Translations under genes and position numbers: made by a program
The notes under the pieces: model-generated
What the model was told of the DNA's origin: nothing
What the model saw: only the letters and a program-made list of their open reading frames with translations
Databases searched by the model: none
In this document: piece after piece, positions 34,012 to 42,503 of the stretch
Layout of the letters: each line of letters begins with the position of its first letter
Numbering within the stretch: position 1 is the first letter of the stretch
Assembly (NCBI GenBank): GCA_900548975.1
Contig: URMS01000007.1
Coordinates: forward strand, 68,066-132,065
DNA: 64,000 nucleotides
Origin: an uncultured Porphyromonadaceae bacterium
Lineage (GTDB): Bacteria; Bacteroidota; Bacteroidia; Bacteroidales; Muribaculaceae
Direction: 5' to 3'

Positions 34012-35040
34012 TCAATATTTTGAAACAGACCTGAAGCGTTTCTGCAACTGCTCCAGACGCTCGATTAGAATATCAAACGACAGTTTTTCTCCATAGATCA
34101 TGGAGTCCTTCATTACTTCATAGTCCATACGCATCATATCGCGTAAGATACCGGTAGGACAAAATGAGATGGTAGAAGGATTGTTAAGTTCGTAGTCTAC
34201 AGCACCGACGTGATAGAATCGTTTGCGATGTGCGATGATTTCCTGATACAGGTTCATATTCGCGAGCGCCTCTGCTGCAAATGGAGTGTCCATCAATTTC
34301 TCTAAATCATAGAGATGCCTGCTCATTCGTTCGGTTCGAGGATTGTGTCGCTGATATTCTTCGTTGAGCAGAAAGGCTTTTTCAAGGAATGTGCGTGTAG
34401 GAGTTATAGTCGGAATATAGGCTACGGTTTCATCATCAATCATAGGAAAAGCATCTCCGACGAGCGTTGAGATACGCTTGACTTCAAATGGCTCTTTCAT
34501 TGAAAGACAACTAATCTCAATCTTGACGACAGGGCGTACATACGCATCGGAATTGACTTTGACGGGATAATGAATCTCAATTACTACCGGATCGCTGTCG
34601 TGGTCGATTGGTGTTCCGTCTTTTTTTGTTGCAACCGGCACTACCAGACATTCTGTTAATCCGCAGTCAATAAGTTTCGTCTTCAAGTTTTCGGTAAACT
34701 CACCGAGGACATAATCACGATTGGTTATTCGCAGATTTTTGACTTGATTGTTGGTTGTGCCTTTGGCGCACTCTTTACCAAGTTCGTTAAGATAAAAATC
34801 GCGGTGAAGTGCTATGTCTATATCTTCAGAGAAGCGATCTATCAGATTCCAGCCTTTACTTAAACTTGTGCCCCCCTTAAAAAGCATATATTTTGCTGGA
34901 GGAAGAGAAAACAATACTTTTAGTATGGCGGTTACCCACCAGTCTTTTTCGACAGCACCCTGACTGATACCTTTGCTTTCTGCAAGAGAGAATGAGGTAT
35001 ATTGAATCTCATCGGTTACGGCGTCAATCCACTTGCTCAT
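34012..35040 (-). CDS. AbiEii/AbiGii-type nucleotidyltransferase toxin
   Basis: The 342-residue protein has the polymerase-beta-type nucleotidyltransferase motifs of the family: KGGTSLSK at residues 55-62 and SEDIDI at 71-76, preceded by EKDWWVTAIL. The C-terminal region includes RTFLEKAFLLNEEY and RHLYDLEKL. AbiEii toxins transfer nucleotides and stop growth of phage-infected cells; with the AbiEi partner they form a type IV toxin-antitoxin system. The start overlaps the upstream antitoxin gene by 17 bases. GC content is well below that of the flanking glycosidase genes, consistent with horizontal transfer. The stop codon lies near the upstream end of the GH106 gene on the same strand. Confidence 0.9.
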   Translation of the reverse strand: MSKWIDAVTDEIQYTSFSLAESKGISQGAVEKDWWVTAILKVLFSLPPAKYMLFKGGTSLSKGWNLIDRFSEDIDIALHRDFYLNELGKECAKGTTNNQVKNLRITNRDYVLGEFTENLKTKLIDCGLTECLVVPVATKKDGTPIDHDSDPVVIEIHYPVKVNSDAYVRPVVKIEISCLSMKEPFEVKRISTLVGDAFPMIDDETVAYIPTITPTRTFLEKAFLLNEEYQRHNPRTERMSRHLYDLEKLMDTPFAAEALANMNLYQEIIAHRKRFYHVGAVDYELNNPSTISFCPTGILRDMMRMDYEVMKDSMIYGEKLSFDILIERLEQLQKRFRSVSKY

Positions 35041-35641
35041 TTTTCCTAATTAAATTTTTGGCATTAATAATAATTTTACGAATCCATGCGGGTGCAAGTT
35101 TGACATCATCTTCCCATGTAGTTTCTTCAGGATACTCTTTAAGCACACCATAAACTGTGTCAAGTGTATCTTCGGTCACATTATTTTTGCCAATGGATTT
35201 GAGTGCGAGTACTAAAACAGGCATTATTTCCCCTTTGTATGAAAAATTGGTTGGCACTCCATACTTAAATGTCAGTGTTCGATTGCCGATACGTAGCTTT
35301 CGGGATGCTCCGTTGGTTATATATACAGCATTTGTCGGCACCTGCGTAGAGAAACCCAGATAGTTTTCGGCAACAGGGCCACACGGCAGTATTTTGGCAT
35401 GGTCCCGCTTTGCAATTATTTCTGCAATTTCATATAATGAAGGCATAAGAGGCCCGAATCTTGTTAATTTAGGTTTTAGATATATTCCCTGCGAAACTCT
35501 GACCAACACCCCGTCTTTGACTAATTGTCCCAATACATTTGAGGCGTATTGGACATCTATGGGCAGGAAGCTGTCCGGAAGGAATATTGTTCCTTTCTTA
35601 CTTCTGTTTATTTTTGATACTATGGTTTCCTTAAGTCTCAT
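35024..35641 (-). CDS. AbiEi-type antitoxin / transcriptional regulator
   Basis: I start at ATG 35641 (MRLKETIVSKINRSKKGTIF); an upstream start at 35692 would lie inside the promoter. The 205-residue protein has an N-terminal winged helix (about 1-60, with VLGQLVKDGVLVRVSQGIYLKP) followed by the AbiEi C-terminal region (ILPCGPVAENYLGFSTQVP, VYITNGASRKLRIG). Proteins of this kind neutralise the AbiEii toxin and repress their own operon by binding inverted repeats. Such a repeat lies at 35654-35680 between the promoter and this start. The gene overlaps the toxin gene, so they are translationally coupled. Confidence 0.88.
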   Translation of the reverse strand: MRLKETIVSKINRSKKGTIFLPDSFLPIDVQYASNVLGQLVKDGVLVRVSQGIYLKPKLTRFGPLMPSLYEIAEIIAKRDHAKILPCGPVAENYLGFSTQVPTNAVYITNGASRKLRIGNRTLTFKYGVPTNFSYKGEIMPVLVLALKSIGKNNVTEDTLDTVYGVLKEYPEETTWEDDVKLAPAWIRKIIINAKNLIRKNEQVD

Positions 35642-35653
35642 GAGCTTTCTTAG

Positions 35654-35680
35654 AGTGAAAATATTTGAGAAATTTTCACT
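35654..35680 (-). promoter_or_regulatory. Inverted-repeat operator upstream of the AbiE-type operon
   Basis: AGTGAAAAT (35654-35662) and ATTTTCACT (35672-35680) form a perfect 9-bp inverted repeat with a 9-base spacer. It covers the predicted transcription start region and the leader. Confidence 0.65.
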
Positions 35681-35691
35681 TTTATATGGCA

Positions 35692-35723
35692 CAAAAATAA
35701 ATCTTTATTTCCGAATAAACAAG
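35692..35723 (-). promoter_or_regulatory. Promoter of the AbiE-type operon
   Basis: On the minus strand CTTG (35720-35723) and TATTTTTG (35692-35699) are separated by 20 bases, a full match to the Bacteroidota promoter layout. Confidence 0.7.
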
Positions 35724-35820
35724 TATTTAGCTTGGAATATATTAAATGCCACGGATGATCGTGATTTATGGGTGTGATAAAAATCTTTGCGGAATTTTTC
35801 GGGGGTTGGGGATAATTGTA

Positions 35821-35828
35821 TAATTTTG
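35821..35828 (+). promoter_or_regulatory. -7 promoter element of the hypothetical gene at 35858
   Basis: TAATTTTG fits TAnnTTTG, 29 bases before ATG 35858. Confidence 0.5.
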
Positions 35829-35857
35829 CCTTTGTTGGATCTTTTTCTGAATTCGAT

Positions 35858-36643
35858 ATGAGACATCTGTTATTTGCCTTGTTTGTAGCCGTGTCGTGGG
35901 TCATGGCGTTCCCCACGGCTCAGATTGCCGAGAGAATAAATGATAAGGGCAAGACCAAGAGCCTTGTTGTCTGTCTGCTCGAACGCGATAAAGGCACGTT
36001 CTCGGTACTTAAGGAGCGGCTTCCAAAGAAAGCGACGAGTACCGCATTGTGGCGCAATTATATAGGCTGCTGGAAGTTCCAGAACGACTCCTTGTTCCTC
36101 GACAGTATACTTGTGCCGAATCCGGCTGAAGATTATCCCGGTTTTATCCCGGCTAAGATCGATGATATCTATGGTGCCCGTCGTACGCCGTCGGGATATT
36201 TTGCCGATTGGGTTACCGACACACTTCGTGTCGTGTCGGGCGATATTGTGCGCTACCGGCACATGGGCTGGGAATCTGTCTGGACAAAGGAGGAATTCAT
36301 AGCGGTAGACAGCGGACGGGTGAAAGACCGTGTGGTATACTGGAACCGGCTTGTCAATCCGGGAGCCCGCGATGCCGTGAAGGACGTTGTCGACTCTCTC
36401 GATTTGGGTAAAATACCCAAAAAAATTGTAGTACAAGTAAGCTGCCTTGAATTCGACAGCAAGGGCCGTCCTGTCGTGGGTAAGGTCGAGATCGAGCGCG
36501 GCAGCGGCGAAACAGCAGCCGACAGTCGCGTAGTCAGCGTTTTCGAAAAGCCCGAAGTGCTTGCCCGCCTTCTCCCCGTCTATCTGATACGCGGCCGCTA
36601 CCAGTCTACCCCTATCACAATCGCCATCCCACCCCGCCCCTGA
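35858..36643 (+). CDS. Hypothetical exported protein
   Basis: The 261-residue protein begins with a signal peptide (MRHLLFALFVAVSWVMAFP). I do not recognise a domain with confidence. The middle holds LWRNYIGCWKFQNDSLFLDSILVPN and a GWESVWTKEEFIAVDSGRV stretch. The C-terminal 60 residues (VQVSCLEFDSKGRPVVGKVEIERG to PVYLIRGRYQSTPITIAIP) look like a TonB-like C-terminal fold, in which a conserved basic or glycine turn precedes the last strands. There is one gene on this transcript, between the AbiE pair and the M16 protease. Codon use is like the host core, so it is probably native. Confidence 0.6.
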   Translation: MRHLLFALFVAVSWVMAFPTAQIAERINDKGKTKSLVVCLLERDKGTFSVLKERLPKKATSTALWRNYIGCWKFQNDSLFLDSILVPNPAEDYPGFIPAKIDDIYGARRTPSGYFADWVTDTLRVVSGDIVRYRHMGWESVWTKEEFIAVDSGRVKDRVVYWNRLVNPGARDAVKDVVDSLDLGKIPKKIVVQVSCLEFDSKGRPVVGKVEIERGSGETAADSRVVSVFEKPEVLARLLPVYLIRGRYQSTPITIAIPPRP

Positions 36644-36653
36644 AAGGCTATGG

Positions 36654-36690
36654 AAAAAGTATGGGGCAGAGCCTGGAAGCGCTGCCCCAT
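36654..36690 (-). terminator. Terminator of the M16 protease gene
   Basis: ATGGGGCAG (36661-36669) pairs with CTGCCCCAT (36682-36690); on the minus strand a run of five T residues follows (36658-36654). Confidence 0.65.
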
Positions 36691-36715
36691 GTCGGGTATT
36701 GACTCATGGGCGGGG

Positions 36716-39529
36716 TTATTCGGGGAGCATGGACAGCTCCACGTGGTCGGCGTTGCGGATGTAGCGGCGACCGAAGTCGCGGATGGCGGCCGAGGTCATG
36801 GCGTTCACGATATCCTCGTAGCCGCTGTCCATGTCTGGACCGTACTGGTCGAAGACCTTGACCACGGTCTCCCAGTAGCCGTTGCTCTCGCGGTTTTCGG
36901 CAATATTTTTCATGAGATAGGCCTTCACCTTGGCGAGTTCTTCATCGGTAGGACCGTTTTCGATCAGATCGTCGACAGTACTGCGCACCACACCGAATAC
37001 TTCCTCCTCGTGGCCCGGTTTCACCTTGATATATACCGGCATGATGAAGCGCGAAGGGGTGTCGGGGCCGTTGAACCCGGCTGTGACGGAGCAGTGTGAG
37101 TTGATGCTGTATGTGAGGCCGCGCTTTTCGCGCACCTCACTGAGCAGACGGCTCTTAAGGATCGAGCCGAATGTCTGGGAAACGAGTATGTGCTCCAGGT
37201 CGTAGGGGCATTCGCCGTTGAAGAAAGAATATGTTATCGAGTTCGGCTCGGCACCCATCGGATGGCGGAATGTCTCCTTGCCCTTGCCTTTGTAGAAACC
37301 GTAGCCGAAGTCGCGGGCGCGCTCCGTGCGGCCTGCGCCCGGGAGCGATGCCACATAGGCGGCTATCAGAGGCTTCACGCTGTCGGCGTCGAAATTGCCG
37401 GTGATGATATAAGTGAAATCGCTCATGTCGCCGAAGCGGTCGCGGTGCAGGGCTACGATGCTGTCGTAGTCGACCGACGCGAGGTCGGCTTCGTGGAGCT
37501 TGGCGCCGAGAGGATGCCGGTTGTACACAATAGAGTGGATGGTATCGCCCATAGCTATGGTAGCGGTCTGGTTGGGGCGGTTGAGTCGCGAGCGGGTGGT
37601 GGCCATCAGTGCGCCGAACGCATTGTTGTCGCGGGTGATGTCGGTGGCCTTGATATAGAGCAGCTGCAGTGCGGTAGCGATGTCGGCGGGAGTGGTGACG
37701 GCGATAAGCTCTTCGGCGGTATTGCCTATCTTGACTGCCGATTTCACCGAATGACCGGCCAGAAGCTTGCGGAGATCCGACGACGAGTGGCCGCCGTAGC
37801 CGCTCACGGCAAGAATGTCGTCGCACATCTTGTACAGTCCCTTTTTGGCCGGATCATAGCTCATGGAGAAACCGCCGGGGCTAACGGCGTGGATGAGCAC
37901 TTCGTCGGGTTTGGAGCTGTTGGGACGCAGATATACCCTGATGCCGTTCGAGAGAGTGAGCACACGGGTATTGAACGGACCTGCGGCCTCCGACACTATG
38001 GTGCCCGCTGCAGGCTCTGAGGCCATGAGAGGACGGCCTGCGAAGGTATCGACGAAAGGCTCTATCGAGGCGATGTCGATAGCGGCTGCGTCGGCAAGAA
38101 GATTGTCGGCGCTGAGAGCGGCGGCATCGGCTTCGGTGGCATAGACAGATGTTATGCGGTTGCGGCCGTCGGGACGCACAAGGGCTGCCATGTGGGCATT
38201 CACTTCTTTGAGGCCGGTGGTGCGTTCCACGCCTTTCATTATCTTGTACATCTGCTCGGTCGACGTGGCGAAGCCTCCCTGAGTGAAATGGCGCACATAG
38301 CGGCGCGCCAGAGTCGTGTTCGTTTCAGCCGAGGCGTTGGCCAGTTCGCTGTCGCGCTCGCTGCGCTCCGACAGCTTGGCCCGCTGCAGTTCGGTATCGG
38401 TGAAGCCGTGAATGGCGGCGCGCAGAAGTTCGGTGTTGAAGCAGTCGAGGGCGCGGCGTGCGTCGGCGGCATTGCGTGCGGTGGCGCGAAGCATCAGAGC
38501 GTCGCGTGTGCCCGACAGCAGGAAGCGCTGGTCGCCGATGCCGAGATTGGACCACGGGCAGTCGGGTGCGTTCTCGATGCCGTCGAAGCGCTCTACGAGC
38601 ATGCGCACTATGAGGCTGTGGATATAGTCGGCGCGCACTTCGGCTATGGAACCTGTCTCGCCGGGTGCGGCTACGGGTTCCTTGATGTAGAGCTGTATCA
38701 TGTTGTCGGCTTGCTCGGGGTCGGAGCCGACGACGGCAATGGGGCGTTCGTTGTCGGGCACTTCGGTCGGAGTCGCCACCATGGCACCGGGGCCAGCGGC
38801 GAGGCCGTCGAAATGGCGGTGTATGGAAGCCTCGATGAAATCGGGGTCGATATCGCCCACCACAACAACCGCCTGGTTCTTCGGATGGTACCATTTGTGG
38901 TAGTATGCCCGCAGGGTGTCGGGGTCGAAGCCCTCGACTACCTCCGCAAGGCCTATGGGCATACGGCGACCGTAGATGCCGCCCTGATATATGTCGGGGG
39001 CCAGACGGGTGAGTATGCGCGAGCCGGGGGTGGACCGCTGGCGCATCTCGCCGCGGATAACGCCGCGCTCGGCGTCGATATCGTCTTTATTGAGAAGGAG
39101 GCGTCCGCTCCAGTCGCCGAGTATCATTACGCAGGAGTCGAGAGCCGACTGGCGCGATACGGGCACCTGGCAGATATTGTATACAGTCTCGTCGGTCGAG
39201 GTGTAGGCGTTGAGATTGCGGCCGAATTTCACTCCGAGCCCCTCGAGATACGATATGAGCGTGTTGCCGGGGAAATGCTCGGTGCCGTTGAAGCACATGT
39301 GTTCCAGAAAATGAGCCAGGCCTTCCTGACCGTCGAGCTCGTTGATCGAGCCGACACGCTGGGCTATGAAGAAATCGGCCTGTCCGGCGGGTGTGCCGTT
39401 GTGGCGGATATAGTACGTAAGGCCGTTCGGCAGTGTTCCGGTACGGACGGCCGGGTCGACAGGTATGGGATTGGCCGCCGACAGGGCCAGGGTCGCCGAC
39501 ATGGCGAGCAGAGTAGCGAATATTTTCAT
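36716..39529 (-). CDS. M16-family metalloprotease (PqqL-like), exported
   Basis: The 937-residue protein has a signal peptide (MKIFATLLAMSATLALSAAN) and two M16 halves. The active half carries the inverted zinc motif HFLEH (residues 73-77) with the distal glutamate expected in ERGVIRGEMRQR. The second, inactive half lies at about 520-930, with DFTYIITGNFDADSVKPLIAAY and EVREKRGLTYSINSHC. Periplasmic M16 proteases degrade peptides or unfolded proteins inside a closed chamber. The gene stands alone, between a terminator and a purine-rich inverted repeat. Confidence 0.92.
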   Translation of the reverse strand: MKIFATLLAMSATLALSAANPIPVDPAVRTGTLPNGLTYYIRHNGTPAGQADFFIAQRVGSINELDGQEGLAHFLEHMCFNGTEHFPGNTLISYLEGLGVKFGRNLNAYTSTDETVYNICQVPVSRQSALDSCVMILGDWSGRLLLNKDDIDAERGVIRGEMRQRSTPGSRILTRLAPDIYQGGIYGRRMPIGLAEVVEGFDPDTLRAYYHKWYHPKNQAVVVVGDIDPDFIEASIHRHFDGLAAGPGAMVATPTEVPDNERPIAVVGSDPEQADNMIQLYIKEPVAAPGETGSIAEVRADYIHSLIVRMLVERFDGIENAPDCPWSNLGIGDQRFLLSGTRDALMLRATARNAADARRALDCFNTELLRAAIHGFTDTELQRAKLSERSERDSELANASAETNTTLARRYVRHFTQGGFATSTEQMYKIMKGVERTTGLKEVNAHMAALVRPDGRNRITSVYATEADAAALSADNLLADAAAIDIASIEPFVDTFAGRPLMASEPAAGTIVSEAAGPFNTRVLTLSNGIRVYLRPNSSKPDEVLIHAVSPGGFSMSYDPAKKGLYKMCDDILAVSGYGGHSSSDLRKLLAGHSVKSAVKIGNTAEELIAVTTPADIATALQLLYIKATDITRDNNAFGALMATTRSRLNRPNQTATIAMGDTIHSIVYNRHPLGAKLHEADLASVDYDSIVALHRDRFGDMSDFTYIITGNFDADSVKPLIAAYVASLPGAGRTERARDFGYGFYKGKGKETFRHPMGAEPNSITYSFFNGECPYDLEHILVSQTFGSILKSRLLSEVREKRGLTYSINSHCSVTAGFNGPDTPSRFIMPVYIKVKPGHEEEVFGVVRSTVDDLIENGPTDEELAKVKAYLMKNIAENRESNGYWETVVKVFDQYGPDMDSGYEDIVNAMTSAAIRDFGRRYIRNADHVELSMLPE

Positions 39530-39567
39530 ATCATTTAATTAAAGTTTCGTAAGTTTTCAACTTACTC

Positions 39568-39675
39568 ATCGTGAAGGGTGAATGGTGAAAGGTGAAGATA
39601 ATAGTTATTTATAAGGAAGTATCATCTTCACTCAGGCGAAGCCTGAATTTCACTTTTCACTTTATTCACTTCAAC
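39568..39675. repeat. Purine-first inverted repeat with 7-base GTGAAGG units (P4)
   Basis: The 5' arm (39571-39598) is four 7-base units, GTGAAGG, GTGAATG, GTGAAAG and GTGAAGA. The 3' side (about 39623-39673) holds complementary TTCACT-type units. These are interrupted by a small palindrome, TCAGGC-GAA-GCCTGA (39632-39646). The 170-base gap between the M16 and DUF6850 genes contains no gene. Confidence 0.75.
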
Positions 39676-39699
39676 TTGAGCTTGCGAAAGTTGAGTTAT

Positions 39700-41187
39700 T
39701 TAAAATATTACAGATAAAGAGAATGTATAGTCGTGATGGCGCATCTCGGCAGCCGCCTGCACCATATAGCGGCCCGCTACGGTGTGTGCCGCCGAAATAC
39801 GTGCTGCACCCCGCGTGCGGTATGTCGATGCCAGGCGGTATGCCTCCATCTCGATATTGTCGAGCTGCACGGTCTCGCTGTCGGAGCCTGCCGAGCCGTA
39901 GGCCATGTCGCAGGAGAATGGACTGTAGAAACGCACCGACGCACCCGCTCCAAGCAGCCACGAATGCGGCAGAACGAAGTCGGCGCCGGCACCGAGCGAG
40001 ATGGCGACGGCATTGACGGTGCTGTGGCGCCATGGCTCGATGTAGGTGGTGACGCGCCGCTGCCACGCGGCGTCGGCTACGGCTGCCACGCGGAGGGTGC
40101 CGCTCTTCAGACCCCACAATCCTTTAATGCCGGCCGAGGTGCCGTTGTCGGCATACATTTCGTTGGAGCCTATCTGCGGGAAAATGCCTGCGGCTGCATC
40201 GCCGAACACGTTCTCGCTGCCATGGCGCCGGTAAGCTGCCGTGCGGGCGCTCACGCCGCCGTAGAAGCGGTCGGCGCGTGCGAGCCATCCGGCCTCGGCC
40301 TCGATGGTCTTGTGCCAGGCCGAGGCCATGGGCAGTTTATTGAGGTCGGAGAGAATATTGTCGAACGAAAACCGGCTCATGGCCACCGACACGAAAAAAC
40401 CGCGTCCCGACGCCGGGTAGATATCGGCACTGACACCATAACGGTAGCCGTCGTAGTATGTGGAAAGCGCCGTGCCGGCAAAACGGCGGTAGTGTGTGCC
40501 CATGCCGGTAAGGTGGAAAATCTTGTCGACACCCATCTCGCTTTTGAAATCGATGTCGTTGCTTTGCTTGTATTTGCGGAAGTTGAACGAAACACCGGCA
40601 TAGTAGTCGCCCGCGATCCTGTAGGCCGCTCCGGCGGCGGCATCGAGGGTGCCGACCACGTTCCTTGGGCGCGGATCGACATCGCGGTACTCGAGAGTGG
40701 CCAGATAGCTCAGTTCGGCGCCCCAGGCCCATCGGCCGCTGTGGTCGGCGTAGCCCCCGCTGAACGAATACTGTTCGCGGTGCAGGTCGCCGCCGATGGA
40801 GTCGGCGAGAATATAGGGATATACGATGTCGTAGTCGGCGGTTTCGTTCCACACGGCGTCTTTCAGCAGCCCGTTTGCATACTTTGCCGCGCCCCATAGT
40901 GTGGAGGTGCGGTATTTGGTGTATGTATCGGCGCCGACGCTCCAGTTGTGGCCTCCGCGGCCGAAGCGGACGTCGCGGTCGGTGTCGTCGCTCTCATGGC
41001 TGTAGCCGGCGCCGACGCGCGTCAGGCCGCAGTCCATGCGCCACTGGTTGACGGCAGGATTCTGCCACGGCAGCGAAGCCACATGCCACAGTCCGAGGCG
41101 CTCTTCGCCTACGGCCGCGGCCGGATCGGCTGCCCACGCATGTGCGGCGCCGAGGGTCAGCAGTAATATCAGAGCCTTCAGTCTCAT
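39700..41187 (-). CDS. DUF6850-like outer membrane beta-barrel protein
   Basis: The 495-residue protein starts at ATG 41187 (MRLKALILLLTLGAAHAWAA, a signal peptide); the frame stays open far upstream but inside the preceding gene. After the signal come many amphipathic strands with aromatic girdles (YSFSGGYADHSGRWAWGAELSYLA, YYAGVSFNFRKYKQS), ending in a terminal aromatic residue (YTFSLSVIF). This fits an outer membrane barrel of the DUF6850 type. It overlaps the DUF4876 gene by four bases (ATGA) and is the last gene of a TonB receptor operon. Its role is unknown, but position suggests that it works with the receptor. Confidence 0.8.
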   Translation of the reverse strand: MRLKALILLLTLGAAHAWAADPAAAVGEERLGLWHVASLPWQNPAVNQWRMDCGLTRVGAGYSHESDDTDRDVRFGRGGHNWSVGADTYTKYRTSTLWGAAKYANGLLKDAVWNETADYDIVYPYILADSIGGDLHREQYSFSGGYADHSGRWAWGAELSYLATLEYRDVDPRPRNVVGTLDAAAGAAYRIAGDYYAGVSFNFRKYKQSNDIDFKSEMGVDKIFHLTGMGTHYRRFAGTALSTYYDGYRYGVSADIYPASGRGFFVSVAMSRFSFDNILSDLNKLPMASAWHKTIEAEAGWLARADRFYGGVSARTAAYRRHGSENVFGDAAAGIFPQIGSNEMYADNGTSAGIKGLWGLKSGTLRVAAVADAAWQRRVTTYIEPWRHSTVNAVAISLGAGADFVLPHSWLLGAGASVRFYSPFSCDMAYGSAGSDSETVQLDNIEMEAYRLASTYRTRGAARISAAHTVAGRYMVQAAAEMRHHDYTFSLSVIF

Positions 41188-42476
41188 CGCGGCATGGATG
41201 TTACGCCATCGTAGGTGAGCTGAGTGCAGGGCGTGCCGTTGATATCGACAGCGGTGCCCTGAAGCTCGATTTCGGAGGGTATGCACATGGCGTTGAAGTC
41301 GTCGGTAGAGTTGTTGGTGTCCTTGAATACGGCGCGGCCGTTGTCGGCCACATAGAGCAGCTTGCGGCGCACGCTGCGGAAATAGCGTGTCTTGTCGTGG
41401 TCGATGGTGCCACAGCCGGTCCAGCCGCAGTCTATCGACGGGTCGCATACCTGCCAGGCGTACTCTGCGGCCACCGAGGTGGTCACGGCGTCGACTATCC
41501 ATTCGTTGGGCAGGCGGTATGCGCTCTGGGTCATGGGGAATGTGCCTGCTATAGTCACCTGGTCGTAGTCGTAGGAATACCAGTAATCCTTGAGGTATGT
41601 GTCGCGGTCGACAGGTATGCGGGCTATGCCCCATGTGCGGAAGCCGCGGTTGTGGAGCACCCAGAACGAAAGGGTGTAGCAGTACCACTTGTCTAGGTTG
41701 GCCACCGGACCGTCGATGTCCATGTTGTTCGGTTTGGTGGATATGTCGTACCACTCGAAATCGGCGTGCGACAGGTCGAAGGAGTTGGGGTTGGCCACAC
41801 GGTGGTCGATGCCGGTATCGGCCAGCAGCAGGTATTCGCCGGGCTGTACGGGCACATCTTTACCCGTACCGGGCACGGTGTAGAGAGCCTGTACCGTCAT
41901 GGCTTCGCCCATGATGTCGGGCGAATAGTTGAATTTCTGTGTGGTGGTGAATTTCGACTCGAAGAGTGTCAGGCCGTCGGCGTAGATCACGTGGTCGGTG
42001 TTGTTGTAGAGCTTCACGTAGTCGTCGCCGTAGTACTGGTTGCCCGAGCTCTGGAGTGTGCCGGTGAAGAATACCTCGGCAATGATAAGGCCGTCGGTCT
42101 CGCGGTTGTTGTAGGCCTTGAGCACCACTTCGGTCTCCGCACCTGCTATGTTTATCGACGACAGATTGGCGCGGAGCGTGGTCTCGGCGGCGCCGGGCAC
42201 GAGCACTCGTGCCGAGAAGGAGGCATCGTAGAGCCCCGGTATAAGCTCGATGTCGGAGCCGGGGACGTACTGTGTGGTCTTGTCGGACGATACGTTGCGG
42301 AAAGTATATATCCTGTCGACAACATCGGCCCCGGCGGGCAGTTCGGGCATGTCGACAGTCACGTGTACCACAGTGCGGGCAAGCTCGCCGCTGTTCATAT
42401 CGTCGGCGCAGCCTGCGGTGACAACCATGATTACTGTGGCTGCTGTCATGGCGATGGTTTGGATAAGTGTTCTCAT
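41184..42476 (-). CDS. DUF4876 lipoprotein
   Basis: The 430-residue protein begins with a lipoprotein signal (ending MVVTAGC, Cys23). An Ig-like N-terminal domain follows (about 30-125; VHVTVDMPELPAGADVV, GLYDASFSARV). Then comes a lamin-tail-like domain (about 135-420; GLIIAEVFFTGTLQ, DDYVKLYNNTDHVIYADGLTL, VQPGEYLLLADTGID). These are the usual parts of DUF4876 proteins. It probably lies on the outer membrane beside the TonB receptor encoded 27 bases upstream and the DUF6850 barrel downstream, acting in substrate capture. No substrate can be inferred. Confidence 0.85.
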   Translation of the reverse strand: MRTLIQTIAMTAATVIMVVTAGCADDMNSGELARTVVHVTVDMPELPAGADVVDRIYTFRNVSSDKTTQYVPGSDIELIPGLYDASFSARVLVPGAAETTLRANLSSINIAGAETEVVLKAYNNRETDGLIIAEVFFTGTLQSSGNQYYGDDYVKLYNNTDHVIYADGLTLFESKFTTTQKFNYSPDIMGEAMTVQALYTVPGTGKDVPVQPGEYLLLADTGIDHRVANPNSFDLSHADFEWYDISTKPNNMDIDGPVANLDKWYCYTLSFWVLHNRGFRTWGIARIPVDRDTYLKDYWYSYDYDQVTIAGTFPMTQSAYRLPNEWIVDAVTTSVAAEYAWQVCDPSIDCGWTGCGTIDHDKTRYFRSVRRKLLYVADNGRAVFKDTNNSTDDFNAMCIPSEIELQGTAVDINGTPCTQLTYDGVTSMPR

Positions 42477-42503
42477 AGTGTTAATATGTTATTAAACGAC
42501 CTC

